A DNA stretch of 64,000 bases from JBAXZR01 sp041670165 (lineage in GTDB: Bacteria; Bacillota; Clostridia; Christensenellales; UBA1242): positions 1 through 64,000 of the forward strand of contig JBAXZR010000002.1 in the NCBI GenBank assembly GCA_041670165.1, given 5' to 3'. Under the pieces are notes generated by a model that saw only the letters and a program-made list of their open reading frames with translations, did no database searches and was not told the origin of the DNA. Numbering within the stretch: position 1 is the stretch's first letter; each line of letters starts with the position of its first letter. The translations under genes were made by a program, and so were the position numbers. Below, in pieces: positions 43,793-52,365 of this stretch.

Positions 43793-44072
43793 AGAAAGAG
43801 CTTTGCTTATTAGTATTGCAGGAAAGCTTGAAGCAAATATGCAAATTGGAAAAGATGGCGTTTCAGATGAAAGCATAAATCAAATTGAAAAAATGCTTGA
43901 TAAAAACGAAATCGCAAAAATAAGAATTTTAAATAATTCATCACTTGATGCCAAGAGTACAGCTGATGTGCTTGCTGAAAAAACAAGTGCTGAAGTGGTT
44001 AAGATTATTGGACATGTTGTTATTCTCTACAGAAAAAGCAAAAATCCAAAAGCAAAACATATTCAATTTTAA
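43779..44072 (+). CDS. yhbY: YhbY-type RNA-binding protein
   Basis: 98 aa from ATG 43779 (AAGGAG 8 nt upstream). CRM domain: LISIAGKLEANMQIGKDGVSDESINQI and IKIxx-type middle, ending in GHVVILYRKSKNPKAK. It binds pre-50S rRNA. It overlaps the obgE stop by 14 nt, and the obg-yhbY pairing is common in Firmicutes. Confidence 0.9.
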   Translation: MITTKERALLISIAGKLEANMQIGKDGVSDESINQIEKMLDKNEIAKIRILNNSSLDAKSTADVLAEKTSAEVVKIIGHVVILYRKSKNPKAKHIQF

Positions 44073-44202
44073 AAAATTTAAAAAAATATTTTATGAATTA
44101 TAGAGTAATCAAAAAATGATTATTTTATTTTTCTTAAAAAATTTATATCAATAATTATTTTTTTTAAAGGTTAATTAATTAATTATTTATTTACTAGTTT
44201 AT

Positions 44203-45021
44203 TTATTCAAATAATTGAGCATTTTTTTGTTTTATAAATTTTGGACTTATCCAAGATAGTAAAGCAAAAAACAATAGAAGGCTACTCATTAAAACATAAT
44301 ACAAATTATGCCTTATAATTAAGCTTCCAAAAAAAAGAATTATTCCGCAAAAGGCAAAAGTTTTTGTTTGCTTTTTATTAAATATTGAAGAAATAATGCT
44401 TTTGAAGCTTAATTTTTTTATTTGAGGAGTTTTTGGGCTTATTTCTGGATAAAATTTTTTGGGTTCAAGCAAAAGAGAGAATGTTTCTTGCTTGTCTAAA
44501 AGTAAAATTTCATATTCTCCAAAGTTTTTAGCAAATTTTCTTGCTTCACTAGAAACTTGGTAGGTGCAAACAACAACTCTTTTGGGCTTTGATTTTTTTG
44601 TTTTTTGAATAACAGTTAACAAATGTTCAAAAGTGAAATTTGAAGTAAAATAAAATGGAAAGACAATAACAGGAAACGAAGTTGAATTTGTTTTTACAAA
44701 ATTTATTCTTTTTGTACAGTTTGCAGTTTTTTTAACTAGTTCATAATAAAAATTAATTACTTTATCTAGTGGACTAAGCATAAATTCTAAAGATATATTT
44801 TCGCAAAGCTCTTTTTGCTTAACTGGTAATTCTTTTCTCCCTTTAATTTTTTGTGATAAGATATGCAAAGAGAAATCAAGAAGAAGAGTTCCAATTCCTG
44901 CAAGAATAATAGCTTTTGTAAGATTAGTTTCATAATATCTTGTCCAAACTAATAATGCTAAGAAAATTAAAGCAATTCTGACCACAGTTTTTATAATCTC
45001 AAAAAATAACATTTTTTTCAT
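44203..45021 (-). CDS. Membrane protein with Mrr-like central domain (tentative)
   Basis: 272 aa. Two membrane segments at the N-terminus (about 10-30, 37-55) and two at the C-terminus (about 218-235, 240-258) flank a cytosolic part. In it RVVVCTYQVSSEARKFAKNFGEYEILLLDKQETFSLL resembles the end of restriction-endonuclease-like Mrr domains (V-T-x-x-F-(S/T)-x-x-A ... I-x-L-(I/L)-D-x-x-x-L-x-x-L-L). The D-x-(E/Q)-x-K catalytic part is not seen, so it may be inactive. No family is named with confidence. Start ATG, no RBS seen. Confidence 0.5.
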   Translation of the reverse strand: MKKMLFFEIIKTVVRIALIFLALLVWTRYYETNLTKAIILAGIGTLLLDFSLHILSQKIKGRKELPVKQKELCENISLEFMLSPLDKVINFYYELVKKTANCTKRINFVKTNSTSFPVIVFPFYFTSNFTFEHLLTVIQKTKKSKPKRVVVCTYQVSSEARKFAKNFGEYEILLLDKQETFSLLLEPKKFYPEISPKTPQIKKLSFKSIISSIFNKKQTKTFAFCGIILFFGSLIIRHNLYYVLMSSLLLFFALLSWISPKFIKQKNAQLFE

Positions 45022-45076
45022 AAGTATATTTTTGCCAAGAAAATATAAGGTAAAACATAATTTTAAAAAAAATGTT

Positions 45077-45104
45077 TTGAATTTAATTGCAACTGTGATA
45101 ATAT
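45077..45104 (+). promoter_or_regulatory. Promoter of rpiB
   Basis: TTGAAT (45077-45082), 16 bp, TAATAT (45099-45104) preceded by TGA. It leaves a leader of about 80 nt. Confidence 0.5.
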
Positions 45105-45191
45105 CATTGTTGATAATTTCAGTATTTTGTTTTCACAAAAATTCTGAGTAATATTGAATCAATTTATTTTTGCTTAAGGGAGATGATTTCA

Positions 45192-45611
45192 ATGATTATA
45201 CTTGCAAGCGACCACGGCGGTTATGCACTTAAAAAAGAGCTTTTGAAGTTTTTTGCAAAGTGTAATATTGTTGTTGATGATATTGGTACATTCACTGAAG
45301 AGCCTGTAGATTATCCTGATTATGCTTATGCTGCAAATGAAAAAGTTGCAGAGAGTGTTGATAATATTGGTATTTATATTTGTGGTTCAGGCATTGGTAT
45401 GAGCATTGCAGCAAATAGAAATCGTTCAATTCGTGCTGCTCTTTGCACTTCAACAAAATTTGCATCTTTAGCAAGAAGACATAATGATGCAAATGTTCTT
45501 GTTCTCCCCGGAAGATTTATTAGTAAGGGAAAAGCTATTGCAATCGTTAAAGAATTTTTAACAAGAAAATTTGAATCTGGTAGACACCTTAAAAGGGTTA
45601 ATAAACTATAA
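45192..45611 (+). CDS. rpiB: Ribose-5-phosphate isomerase B
   Basis: 139 aa from ATG 45192, 9 nt after AAGGGAG; a Met at 45183 overlaps the RBS. MIILASDHGGYALKKEL (phosphate/Asp-His site), ICGSGIGMSIAANR with the catalytic Cys, and the later ARRHNDANVLVLPGRF are RpiB/LacAB signatures. It interconverts ribose-5-P and ribulose-5-P in the pentose phosphate path. Confidence 0.93.
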   Translation: MIILASDHGGYALKKELLKFFAKCNIVVDDIGTFTEEPVDYPDYAYAANEKVAESVDNIGIYICGSGIGMSIAANRNRSIRAALCTSTKFASLARRHNDANVLVLPGRFISKGKAIAIVKEFLTRKFESGRHLKRVNKL

Positions 45612-45631
45612 GTTTTTAATACGGAGGAAAA

Positions 45632-46441
45632 ATGAAGACAAAAATAATTGCTTGTCCAACTAACGCAAAAGAACTTGAAACATTTTCAAAATTTGCGATT
45701 AATAAATTTAATAGTAAGAGTGATATTGAAGTTGTGTTTGTTTTGAAACCGTCAAAAAATGACTTGGTTGAATTGTTTCAAAATGTAAAACAACAAGCTG
45801 ATTTTTTTTCTCAAATTCTTGCAAAAGAAAATGATGGCATAGATGAAATGATTGTTTTGGCACTTAACAAAATTGAAGAAGGCAGTGTTCTAATTATTCG
45901 CTCAATGGAAAATATTGAAAATTGGGATTTCATTTTGGAAATGCTTGAAGCACATAAAAAGGGTGCAAAAATTGTACTATTAAAAGAAAATAACAAATCT
46001 AAATTCGAAAAGTTTTTATCTGATTCAGCTGATTTCATTGCAAATAACATTATTGGAGTTAAACTTTTTGAAGAAAATATATTTGTTTCCTTGTTTGATT
46101 TTGAGCTTATTAAACTTGCGAAAATGTTTCCTTTAAAAACAAATTTAATTCTTAAAACAAATTCTTTGTTTGGTTATGAAAAAGCAAGCATCGAAGAACC
46201 TTCTGAATTGTTTCCTAAAAAATCAATTTTTAACATTAGAAAAGAAACCATTTCTCTTTTAGGTTTTGCTTCAATTTTTGTTTTAAGCTTGATTTTTCAA
46301 ATTTGTTTCAGCATATTTTCTTTTGATAACACAGTGTTTAATATTGTTTTCACAATTTTAAATTTTAGTTTACTAATTTGTGTGCTTATTACATATTCAA
46401 TATTTTGTGTTAAACGCAAGGTTGGAAAATTATTGCTTTGA
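45632..46441 (+). CDS. Membrane protein with degenerate GT2-like N-domain (tentative)
   Basis: 269 aa, 20 nt after rpiB with its own RBS (ACGGAGG). A soluble N-terminal part of about 205 residues is followed by two membrane segments (about 210-230 and 236-258) and a short basic tail. This layout, and the run EGSVLIIRSMENIENWDFILEMLEAHKKGAKIVLLKE followed by FDFELIKLAKMFPLK, recalls GtrB-like glycosyltransferases with a C-terminal pair of helices. The D-x-D and other catalytic residues are not visible, so this is a structural guess. Confidence 0.5.
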   Translation: MKTKIIACPTNAKELETFSKFAINKFNSKSDIEVVFVLKPSKNDLVELFQNVKQQADFFSQILAKENDGIDEMIVLALNKIEEGSVLIIRSMENIENWDFILEMLEAHKKGAKIVLLKENNKSKFEKFLSDSADFIANNIIGVKLFEENIFVSLFDFELIKLAKMFPLKTNLILKTNSLFGYEKASIEEPSELFPKKSIFNIRKETISLLGFASIFVLSLIFQICFSIFSFDNTVFNIVFTILNFSLLICVLITYSIFCVKRKVGKLLL

Positions 46442-46584
46442 TTCTTGGCTAAAAATGTTTGACAAACATAAGTTTGTTTTGAATTATTTTTCAAATTTTT
46501 ATGTTATATTTTTATAAAAATTAGCAATATTGATTAATTATGTTATATTTTAAACAAAAAATTTCAAAGTTTTGTGTTTTTTGT

Positions 46585-46614
46585 TTGTATGATAAATTAA
46601 TATTTTGCTATAAT
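46585..46614 (+). promoter_or_regulatory. Promoter of gap
   Basis: TTGTAT (46585-46590), 18 bp, TATAAT (46609-46614) with TGC before it: an extended -10 with a perfect hexamer. Confidence 0.7.
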
Positions 46615-46661
46615 TGGTACATAATTCTTTTGCAAGAAGAAATAGAATTTAAGGAGAAATT

Positions 46662-47669
46662 ATGAAAAGTATCGCAAAAATTGGAATTAACGGTTTTGGA
46701 AGAATTGGAAGACTTATTCTTAGAGCTTCTTTAAACAATCCTGAAGTTGAAGTTGTTGCAATCAATGACCCATTTATTGATATTGAATATGCAAAATATC
46801 TTTTCTGTTTTGATTCAATCCATGGAAAATTTGATGGAACAGTTGAAATTCAAGGTGATAAACTTGTTGTAAATGGCAAGCCAATTGCTTTCTTTGCAAC
46901 TAAAAATCCAAATGAAATCCCTTGGGGAAAGGCTGGTGCTGATTATGTTGCCGAGGCAACTGGCAAGTTTACAAATTCAGATGATTGCAAAATGCATTTT
47001 GAAGGTGGTGCAAAAAAAGTTGTTGTAACCGCTCCGGGAAAAAACATGCCAATGTTTGTTATGGGTGTAAATGAAAAAACTTACACAAAAGACATGAACA
47101 TTGTTTCAAATGCAAGTTGCACAACAAACTGCCTTGCTCCACTTGTAAAAATTGTTGATGAAGCCTTTGGAATTGAAGAAGGGTTAATGACAACAATTCA
47201 CTCAACGACTGCAACTCAACTTACTGTTGATGGACCAACTAAAAAAGATTGGAGAGGTGGAAGAGCCGCTAGTTACAATATTATTCCGTCTTCAACTGGT
47301 GCAGCTAAAGCTGTTGGCGAAGTTTTGCCACATTTAAAAGGAAAACTTACAGGAATGAGCTTTCGTGTGCCAACACTAAATGTTTCAGTTGTTGATTTGA
47401 CTGTTAAGCTTAAAAAAGAAACAACTTATGAAGAAATTGTTTTGGCTGTTAAAAAGGCTAGCCAAGGAGAACTTAAGGGTATTGTTGGAACAACTAATGA
47501 TGCTGTTGTGTCATCAGATTTCATTGGCGACAGCAGAACTTGTATTTTTGATGAAAATGCAGGAATAATGATTTCTCCAAAATTTGTCAAACTTGTTGCA
47601 TGGTACGATAACGAATGGGGCTATTCAAATAAAGTTGTTGATTTGATTGCATACATGAACAAAAAATAA
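46662..47669 (+). CDS. gap: Glyceraldehyde-3-phosphate dehydrogenase
   Basis: 335 aa, full length. The Rossmann start KIGINGFGRIGRLILRA binds NAD, NASCTTNCLAP contains the nucleophile Cys153, and the catalytic His follows in TTIHSTTATQ (about 180). WYDNEWGYSNKVVDLI is the C-terminal signature. It is a single-gene unit with a strong promoter and a strong terminator; pgk is not adjacent. RBS AAGGAG. Confidence 0.98.
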   Translation: MKSIAKIGINGFGRIGRLILRASLNNPEVEVVAINDPFIDIEYAKYLFCFDSIHGKFDGTVEIQGDKLVVNGKPIAFFATKNPNEIPWGKAGADYVAEATGKFTNSDDCKMHFEGGAKKVVVTAPGKNMPMFVMGVNEKTYTKDMNIVSNASCTTNCLAPLVKIVDEAFGIEEGLMTTIHSTTATQLTVDGPTKKDWRGGRAASYNIIPSSTGAAKAVGEVLPHLKGKLTGMSFRVPTLNVSVVDLTVKLKKETTYEEIVLAVKKASQGELKGIVGTTNDAVVSSDFIGDSRTCIFDENAGIMISPKFVKLVAWYDNEWGYSNKVVDLIAYMNKK

Positions 47670-47704
47670 TATTCCGTAAAATTTAATTAACTTAATGATT
47701 TTTT

Positions 47705-47734
47705 AAAAGTGATGAAGGAATTCATCACTTTTTT
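47705..47734 (+). terminator. Terminator of gap
   Basis: A perfect 12-bp stem AAAAGTGATGAA / TTCATCACTTTT with loop GGAA, then T's. Confidence 0.92.
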
Positions 47735-47938
47735 ACCGAAAGAAATTTTATTCATGTTCACGAAGTATAAATATTTAATAAAGAAAATATTAAGATTTGT
47801 TTTTTATTTGTTTAAATTTGCAATTAACATTTAAAAATGATTATTTTTGAAATATATATAAATTTTTTTGTCTTTTTTTACAATCAAATTTTTTAAGAAT
47901 TGATGAAATATCATTTTTTCTTAAAAATGGCAAATTTA
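47735..47938. other. AT-rich spacer
   Basis: About 200 nt of A/T tracts between the gap terminator and the TM2-gene promoter. Nothing else is seen. Confidence 0.4.
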
Positions 47939-47968
47939 TTGACTTAGATTAAAAAATTGTGCTAATAT
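47939..47968 (+). promoter_or_regulatory. Promoter of the TM2 gene (leaderless)
   Basis: TTGACT (47939-47944), 18 bp, TAATAT (47963-47968) with TGC in front. The ATG at 47976 lies 8 nt after the -10, on the expected start site. Confidence 0.65.
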
Positions 47969-47975
47969 ACTAAAC

Positions 47976-48449
47976 ATGGAAGCAAAATTAAGATCAACAA
48001 AGAAATGTCCTAGATGTGGCGAAAAAGCATTGCTTGCATCACAAAAATGCAATGAATGTGGTCTTGTTTTTGCACGCTTAAACAAAGCTTCAAATGCTGA
48101 AGGTAAACGCAAGCTAAAAAACAAAGAGAAAGAAAAAGTTCTTTTTGTAAGTAGTCTTCCAAATGATGTTTCAAAACTTAAACTTCTTTTGTTTTGTATT
48201 TTTGGTGGCTATTTGGGTTTGCACAGTTTCTATGTTGGAAGATATTTAAGGGCGAGTTATTCATTCTTATGTTTTTTGATTCTTTTAGTTATTGTTGTTT
48301 TTCAAATTGATTTAATTTGGTCAGGTTATGATACTTTTATGTCGTTTTTTTCAATTTTCGGTGGCATAGCAGGTATTATGTGGTTTTATGATATTATTCT
48401 TGTTTCAATCAATAAATTTAAAGTGCCAATTGCTCTTAAATCAGAGTAG
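47976..48449 (+). CDS. Zinc-ribbon TM2-domain membrane protein
   Basis: 157 aa. An N-terminal zinc ribbon (Cys11, Cys14, Cys25, Cys28; CPRCGEK...CNECGLVF) is followed by a basic linker and a TM2 domain with GGYLGLHSFYVGRYLRA between two or three membrane helices (about 69-85, 90-112, 122-143). TM2 proteins are common but of unknown role. No Shine-Dalgarno: the -10 box sits 7 nt before the ATG. It is 14 nt upstream of mnmA and probably cotranscribed with it. Confidence 0.85.
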   Translation: MEAKLRSTKKCPRCGEKALLASQKCNECGLVFARLNKASNAEGKRKLKNKEKEKVLFVSSLPNDVSKLKLLLFCIFGGYLGLHSFYVGRYLRASYSFLCFLILLVIVVFQIDLIWSGYDTFMSFFSIFGGIAGIMWFYDIILVSINKFKVPIALKSE

Positions 48450-48463
48450 GAGAAGAAATATTT

Positions 48464-49555
48464 ATGTTAGATGAAAATAAAAAAACAGTAGTTTGTGGAA
48501 TGAGTGGTGGAGTTGATTCTTCAGTTGCTGCTCTTCTTCTTAAAGAGCAAGGTTACAATGTTATTGGGCTTTTTATGATTAACTGGAACGAAACTGATGA
48601 AAATGGTTGTTGTACTTCTCAGCAGGATTATGAAGATGTTAAAAGAGTTTGTGCATCTATTGGCATTCCATATTATTCAATTAATTTTGCTAAAGAATAT
48701 GAAGAAAGAGTGTTTGCATATTTTTTAGATGAATTAAAAAAGGGTAGAACGCCAAATCCTGATGTGCTTTGTAACAGAGAAATTAAATTTGGTCCATTCC
48801 TTGAATTTGCAGAAAAAATTGGAGCTGATTACATTGCAACTGGACATTATGCAAAAATAAGTAAAAATGGAGAAAGATTTGTTCTTGAAAAATCTTTTGA
48901 TAAAAATAAAGATCAATCATATTTTCTTTCTCAACTTAGGCAAGATCAACTTTCAAAAGTATTGTTTCCGCTTGCAGACATTGAAAAACCAGTTGTGAGA
49001 CAAATTGCAGAAAAAAATGGGTTTGTGAATGCAAGAAAAAAAGATTCTACAGGAATTTGTTTTATTGGTGAAAGAAACTTTAAAAACTTTTTAAAAACAT
49101 ATTTGCCTTTTCAACAAGGAAACATTGTTTCAGACAAAGGTGAAATTGTTGGAAAGCATGATGGACTTTCATTTTACACAATTGGTCAAAGGCGTGGACT
49201 TAATATTGGTGGCAGACATGGTGGAAATGGTGAAAGGTGGTTTGTTTTAGAGAAAAATCTTAAAGACAATATTTTGGTTGTTTCTCAAGGTGAAACAGAT
49301 AGTTTATATAGCAGTTCTCTTTCAGCAACTGATGTCAATTGGATTGTTTTGCCACAAATTAATGAATTTGACTGCAATGCAAAGTTTCGTTACAGACAAC
49401 CAGATCAAGCAGTGCATGTTATTGTTAAAGAAAACAATCAAATTGAAGTTGTTTTTAAAGAGAAGCAAAGAGCAATAACAACTGGACAATTTGTTGTTTT
49501 GTATGATGGAGAAGTTTGTTTGGGCAGTGGAATTATTGATAAAGTTACAAAATGA
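48464..49555 (+). CDS. mnmA: tRNA-specific 2-thiouridylase MnmA
   Basis: 363 aa. PP-loop GMSGGVDSSVAALL (SGGVDSS at 14-20), PNPDVLCNREIKF with the catalytic Cys103, and STGICFIGERNF with Cys199 of the persulfide relay. It makes the 2-thio group at wobble U34 of tRNA-Lys/Glu/Gln with sulfur from a cysteine desulfurase; the desulfurase at 40180-41316 is a possible donor, but no dedicated one is adjacent. RBS TAGGAG. Followed by tyrS after 30 nt. Confidence 0.96.
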   Translation: MLDENKKTVVCGMSGGVDSSVAALLLKEQGYNVIGLFMINWNETDENGCCTSQQDYEDVKRVCASIGIPYYSINFAKEYEERVFAYFLDELKKGRTPNPDVLCNREIKFGPFLEFAEKIGADYIATGHYAKISKNGERFVLEKSFDKNKDQSYFLSQLRQDQLSKVLFPLADIEKPVVRQIAEKNGFVNARKKDSTGICFIGERNFKNFLKTYLPFQQGNIVSDKGEIVGKHDGLSFYTIGQRRGLNIGGRHGGNGERWFVLEKNLKDNILVVSQGETDSLYSSSLSATDVNWIVLPQINEFDCNAKFRYRQPDQAVHVIVKENNQIEVVFKEKQRAITTGQFVVLYDGEVCLGSGIIDKVTK

Positions 49556-49585
49556 TTATTAATAAAAACAAAAATAGGAGAAAAA

Positions 49586-50761
49586 ATGAACGCAAAAGAA
49601 TTTATTAACGAAATCAAACTTAAGGCAGTTTCAATTTTTAATGAAGATTCATTATTAGAAAAACTTGAGAGTGGTAAAAAATTAACTATAAAATTTGGAG
49701 CTGATCCAAGTAGACCAGACTTGCACCTTGGACACACTGTTCCGCTTCGTGTTCTTAAAAAATTTCAAGAACTAGGACACAATGTTGTTTTTATTATTGG
49801 TGATTACACTGGAATGATTGGCGATCCAAGTGGAAAGAGCAAGACTCGTCCAAGTTTAACATATGAACAAACAAGACAAAGTGGAGCAACATATTTTCAA
49901 CAAGTTTCAAAAATTCTTGATATAAACAAAACAAAAATTGTGTATAACAGTGAATGGCTTTCAAAGCTTACTTTTGCAGACACTCTTAAGCTTGCAGGCA
50001 AGTATACAGTTGCAAGACTTCTTGAAAGAGATGATTTTGCAAATCGTTTCAAAGCTAATGTTCCAATTGGAATGCATGAACTTTTGTATCCACTTATGCA
50101 AGGATATGATTCAGTTGCAATTGATGCGGACATTGAAATCGGTGGAACTGACCAAACATTTAACATGCTTGTTGGCAGAGCTTTAAAACCTGATTATGGA
50201 CTATCTGCACAAGAAGTTATCACTTTCCCATTGCTTGTTGGACTTGATGGAAAACAAAAGATGAGTAAATCACTTGATAACTACATTGGAATTTCTGAAA
50301 TTCCATCATTAATGTTTGAAAAATGTATGAAAGTTCCTGATGATTGTTTAAAAAATTATTTTATTTTAACAACTGATATTTCTCTTGAAAAAATTAATGA
50401 AATTATGAAAGATATTCGTGAAGCTCATTTTGTTTATGCAACTGAAATCGTTAAAATATACCACTCAGAAAAAGATGCTATAGAAGCAAAAGAAAGATAT
50501 CTTACAGTTGCCAAAGGTTCACTTCCAACTGAAATGAAAGAATGTTTTTCTTCTGAAAAGCAAATTTCATTGATTGATGCACTAATTCTCGCTGGTTTTG
50601 CTGCTTCAAAAAGCGAAGCAAGAAAACTTATTCAAGGAAACGGCGTAAAAGTTAACAATGAAAAAATTAATGCGATTGATTTTGTTCTTGATTTAAGTGA
50701 AGCAGTGATTGTTTCAAAGGGAAAAGCAAATTTTGCAAAAATTACAAATGAAAACAAATGA
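49586..50761 (+). CDS. tyrS: Tyrosyl-tRNA synthetase
   Basis: 391 aa, class Ic. HLGHT (His47-His50) is the HIGH motif, KMSKS is at 225-229, and an S4 RNA-binding domain (about 325-391, AASKSEARKLIQGNGVKVN) closes the protein. It is the TyrZ-type of the enzyme by its DPSRPDLHLGHT start and YPLMQGYDS. No T-box can fit in the 30-nt gap upstream. RBS AGGAG. Confidence 0.96.
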   Translation: MNAKEFINEIKLKAVSIFNEDSLLEKLESGKKLTIKFGADPSRPDLHLGHTVPLRVLKKFQELGHNVVFIIGDYTGMIGDPSGKSKTRPSLTYEQTRQSGATYFQQVSKILDINKTKIVYNSEWLSKLTFADTLKLAGKYTVARLLERDDFANRFKANVPIGMHELLYPLMQGYDSVAIDADIEIGGTDQTFNMLVGRALKPDYGLSAQEVITFPLLVGLDGKQKMSKSLDNYIGISEIPSLMFEKCMKVPDDCLKNYFILTTDISLEKINEIMKDIREAHFVYATEIVKIYHSEKDAIEAKERYLTVAKGSLPTEMKECFSSEKQISLIDALILAGFAASKSEARKLIQGNGVKVNNEKINAIDFVLDLSEAVIVSKGKANFAKITNENK

Positions 50762-51122
50762 AATTGTTTGGCAAAAATTGGAGATTAAAAAATCCCAATT
50801 TTTTTCATATCTATTTAAAGTTGAATCAGTAGAAGAATTTGAAAGTATGCTAGAAAAAATTAAACAGGATTTCAAAAAAGCTACGCATTTTTGTTATGGT
50901 TTGTTGATTAATAATAATGTTGTTATTGAAAAATGTTCTGATGATGGTGAGCCTTGTGGAACGGCAGGAAAACCAATTCTTGGTGTTATGAAAAAAAACA
51001 ATATTTCTAATGCATGCTTGATTGTCGTTAGATATTTTGGCGGAATAAAACTTGGTGCTGGAGGACTGTTAAGATCTTATATTAAAAGTTCAGCTCTTGC
51101 AATTTCAAATTCAAAAAAATAA
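50748..51122 (+). CDS. YigZ/IMPACT-family protein, N-terminal domain only
   Basis: About 124 aa from ATG 50748; it overlaps the tyrS end by 14 nt. The signature DDGEPCGTAGKPILGVM...NACLIVVRYFGGIKLGAGGLLRSY is that of the UPF0029 (IMPACT N-terminal) domain. Usual YigZ proteins are about 200-215 aa with a second domain (DUF1949); here the stop comes right after the first domain. The frame ends in KSSALAISNSKK. Role unknown; the family is linked to translation. Confidence 0.88.
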   Translation: MKTNEIVWQKLEIKKSQFFSYLFKVESVEEFESMLEKIKQDFKKATHFCYGLLINNNVVIEKCSDDGEPCGTAGKPILGVMKKNNISNACLIVVRYFGGIKLGAGGLLRSYIKSSALAISNSKK

Positions 51123-51134
51123 AATGGGGAAGAA

Positions 51135-51764
51135 ATGCAAAAAATTGTTTCTATTGAACAAATTAAAAGAAATAAAAATAAATTCATTATCACTTTAGAT
51201 AATGGAGAAGTGTTTAATTTGGTTGATGAAGCAATTGTTAAATATGGATTATATGTTGGAAAAGAAATTGATGAAAAAAAACTTTGTGAAACAGCAAACT
51301 ATAGTGAAAAGACTGAAGCCTTTTCTCGAGCTTTAAAAACTCTTGAAAAGAGCTTTAAAACTGAAAAAGAAATTTTTAACCTATTAAAAGAAAAAGGTTT
51401 TCAAGAAAATGCAATTATTGAAGCGATAAAAAAACTTAAAGAATATAATTATGTTTCTGACATTGAGTTTGCTAAACAATTCGTGGCTTCTGTTTCAACA
51501 CATAAAGGTAAAAAACTAATTGAGTATGAACTTAAACAAAAGGGTGTTGATGAAAATATTATTTCTGATGCAGTTAGCCTTCTTGAAGATGAACTTGACA
51601 CAATTCTTGTTCTTGCAAAAAAGTTTATGAAAAACAAAGAAAATTGCAAAGAAAATTTAGCGAAACTTATAAGACATTTGATGAGCAAAGGTTTTAAGTA
51701 TGAAGATATTAAAAATGCAATAAAGAATCTTGAGTTGGAGATTGAAAATGAAGATTGGAACTGA
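51135..51764 (+). CDS. recX: Regulatory protein RecX
   Basis: 209 aa. Three tandem three-helix repeats, e.g. TEKEIFNLLKEKGFQENAIIEAIKKLKEYNYVSDIEFAKQFV and GKKLIEYELKQKGVDENIISDAV, mark RecX, which modulates RecA filaments. An N-terminal part of about 60 residues precedes the repeats, as in Gram-positive members. The RBS is GGGGAAG, 4 nt before ATG. It overlaps acpS by 17 nt. recA is not in the window. Confidence 0.88.
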   Translation: MQKIVSIEQIKRNKNKFIITLDNGEVFNLVDEAIVKYGLYVGKEIDEKKLCETANYSEKTEAFSRALKTLEKSFKTEKEIFNLLKEKGFQENAIIEAIKKLKEYNYVSDIEFAKQFVASVSTHKGKKLIEYELKQKGVDENIISDAVSLLEDELDTILVLAKKFMKNKENCKENLAKLIRHLMSKGFKYEDIKNAIKNLELEIENEDWN

Positions 51765-52113
51765 TATTGTTAGCACTTTAAGAATTGAAAAAGTATTTTC
51801 TAAAAATGAAAGACTAGAAAAGTGCTTTTCTAAAGATGAAATTGAATATTGTGAAAGCAAAGGTGAAAACAAAATTCAATCTTTGTCAGGTTTGTTTGCT
51901 GGAAAAGAAGCTGTGTCAAAAGCTTTTGGATTTGGAATTGGTGGAGTTGTTTCATTTTTGAGTGTTAACATTGTTCATGATGAAAATGGTTCACCACATG
52001 TAAAACTTTTGGGAAAAACAAAAGATTTTTTTGATAAAAACAACTGGAAAGAAATTGAAATTTCAATTTCTCATTGCAATGAATTTGCCATTGCAACTTG
52101 CATTATTGTCTAA
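51748..52113 (+). CDS. acpS: Holo-[acyl-carrier-protein] synthase
   Basis: 121 aa from ATG 51748 (the frame opens at 51730 inside recX). IGTDIV (Asp6) and SGLFAGKEAVSKAFGFG (catalytic Glu) are the AcpS magnesium-binding motifs. It attaches 4'-phosphopantetheine to ACP. A weak RBS TTGGAG lies within the recX end. acpS just before an antitoxin-mazF pair is the Firmicutes order, though alr, which usually lies between, is elsewhere. Confidence 0.93.
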   Translation: MKIGTDIVSTLRIEKVFSKNERLEKCFSKDEIEYCESKGENKIQSLSGLFAGKEAVSKAFGFGIGGVVSFLSVNIVHDENGSPHVKLLGKTKDFFDKNNWKEIEISISHCNEFAIATCIIV

Positions 52114-52140
52114 TTTTTGAATATAAAAAATATTTTAGTA

Positions 52141-52172
52141 AAAAACAAAGATGAACAACCTTTGTTTTTTTT
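52141..52172 (+). terminator. Terminator after acpS and inside the mazEF leader
   Basis: AAAAACAAAG / CTTTGTTTTT, 10 bp with a 9-nt loop and a T8 run. The RBS TTGGAGG of the antitoxin follows immediately, so antitoxin-mazF expression needs read-through. Confidence 0.75.
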
Positions 52173-52185
52173 GTTGGAGGATTTT

Positions 52186-52365
52186 ATGAAAAAGAAAGAT
52201 ATAAAAGAAAAAATTGAGAACGAAATTTTTTATTCAAAGCATATTATGAAACAAATGGAGATTGAATGCGGAAGGGAAATATGTGATATTTTCCCTAACA
52301 GCTTACCTCCAAAAAAGCAAAGGAAGGAAAAAGAGTTTGAGTGGGAGCGTGATTCAGAGAGGTGA
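52186..52365 (+). CDS. Putative antitoxin upstream of mazF
   Basis: 59 aa from ATG 52186 (TTGGAGG 7 nt upstream). Lys/Glu-rich and helical, with two cysteines (MEIECGREICDIF) and a basic/charged end (KKQRKEKEFEWERD). The order and overlap with mazF suggest the cognate antitoxin, but it is shorter than EndoAI/MazE (about 90 aa) and no ribbon-helix-helix or AbrB motif is clear. Its 3' end overlaps the mazF start region. Confidence 0.6.
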   Translation: MKKKDIKEKIENEIFYSKHIMKQMEIECGREICDIFPNSLPPKKQRKEKEFEWERDSER

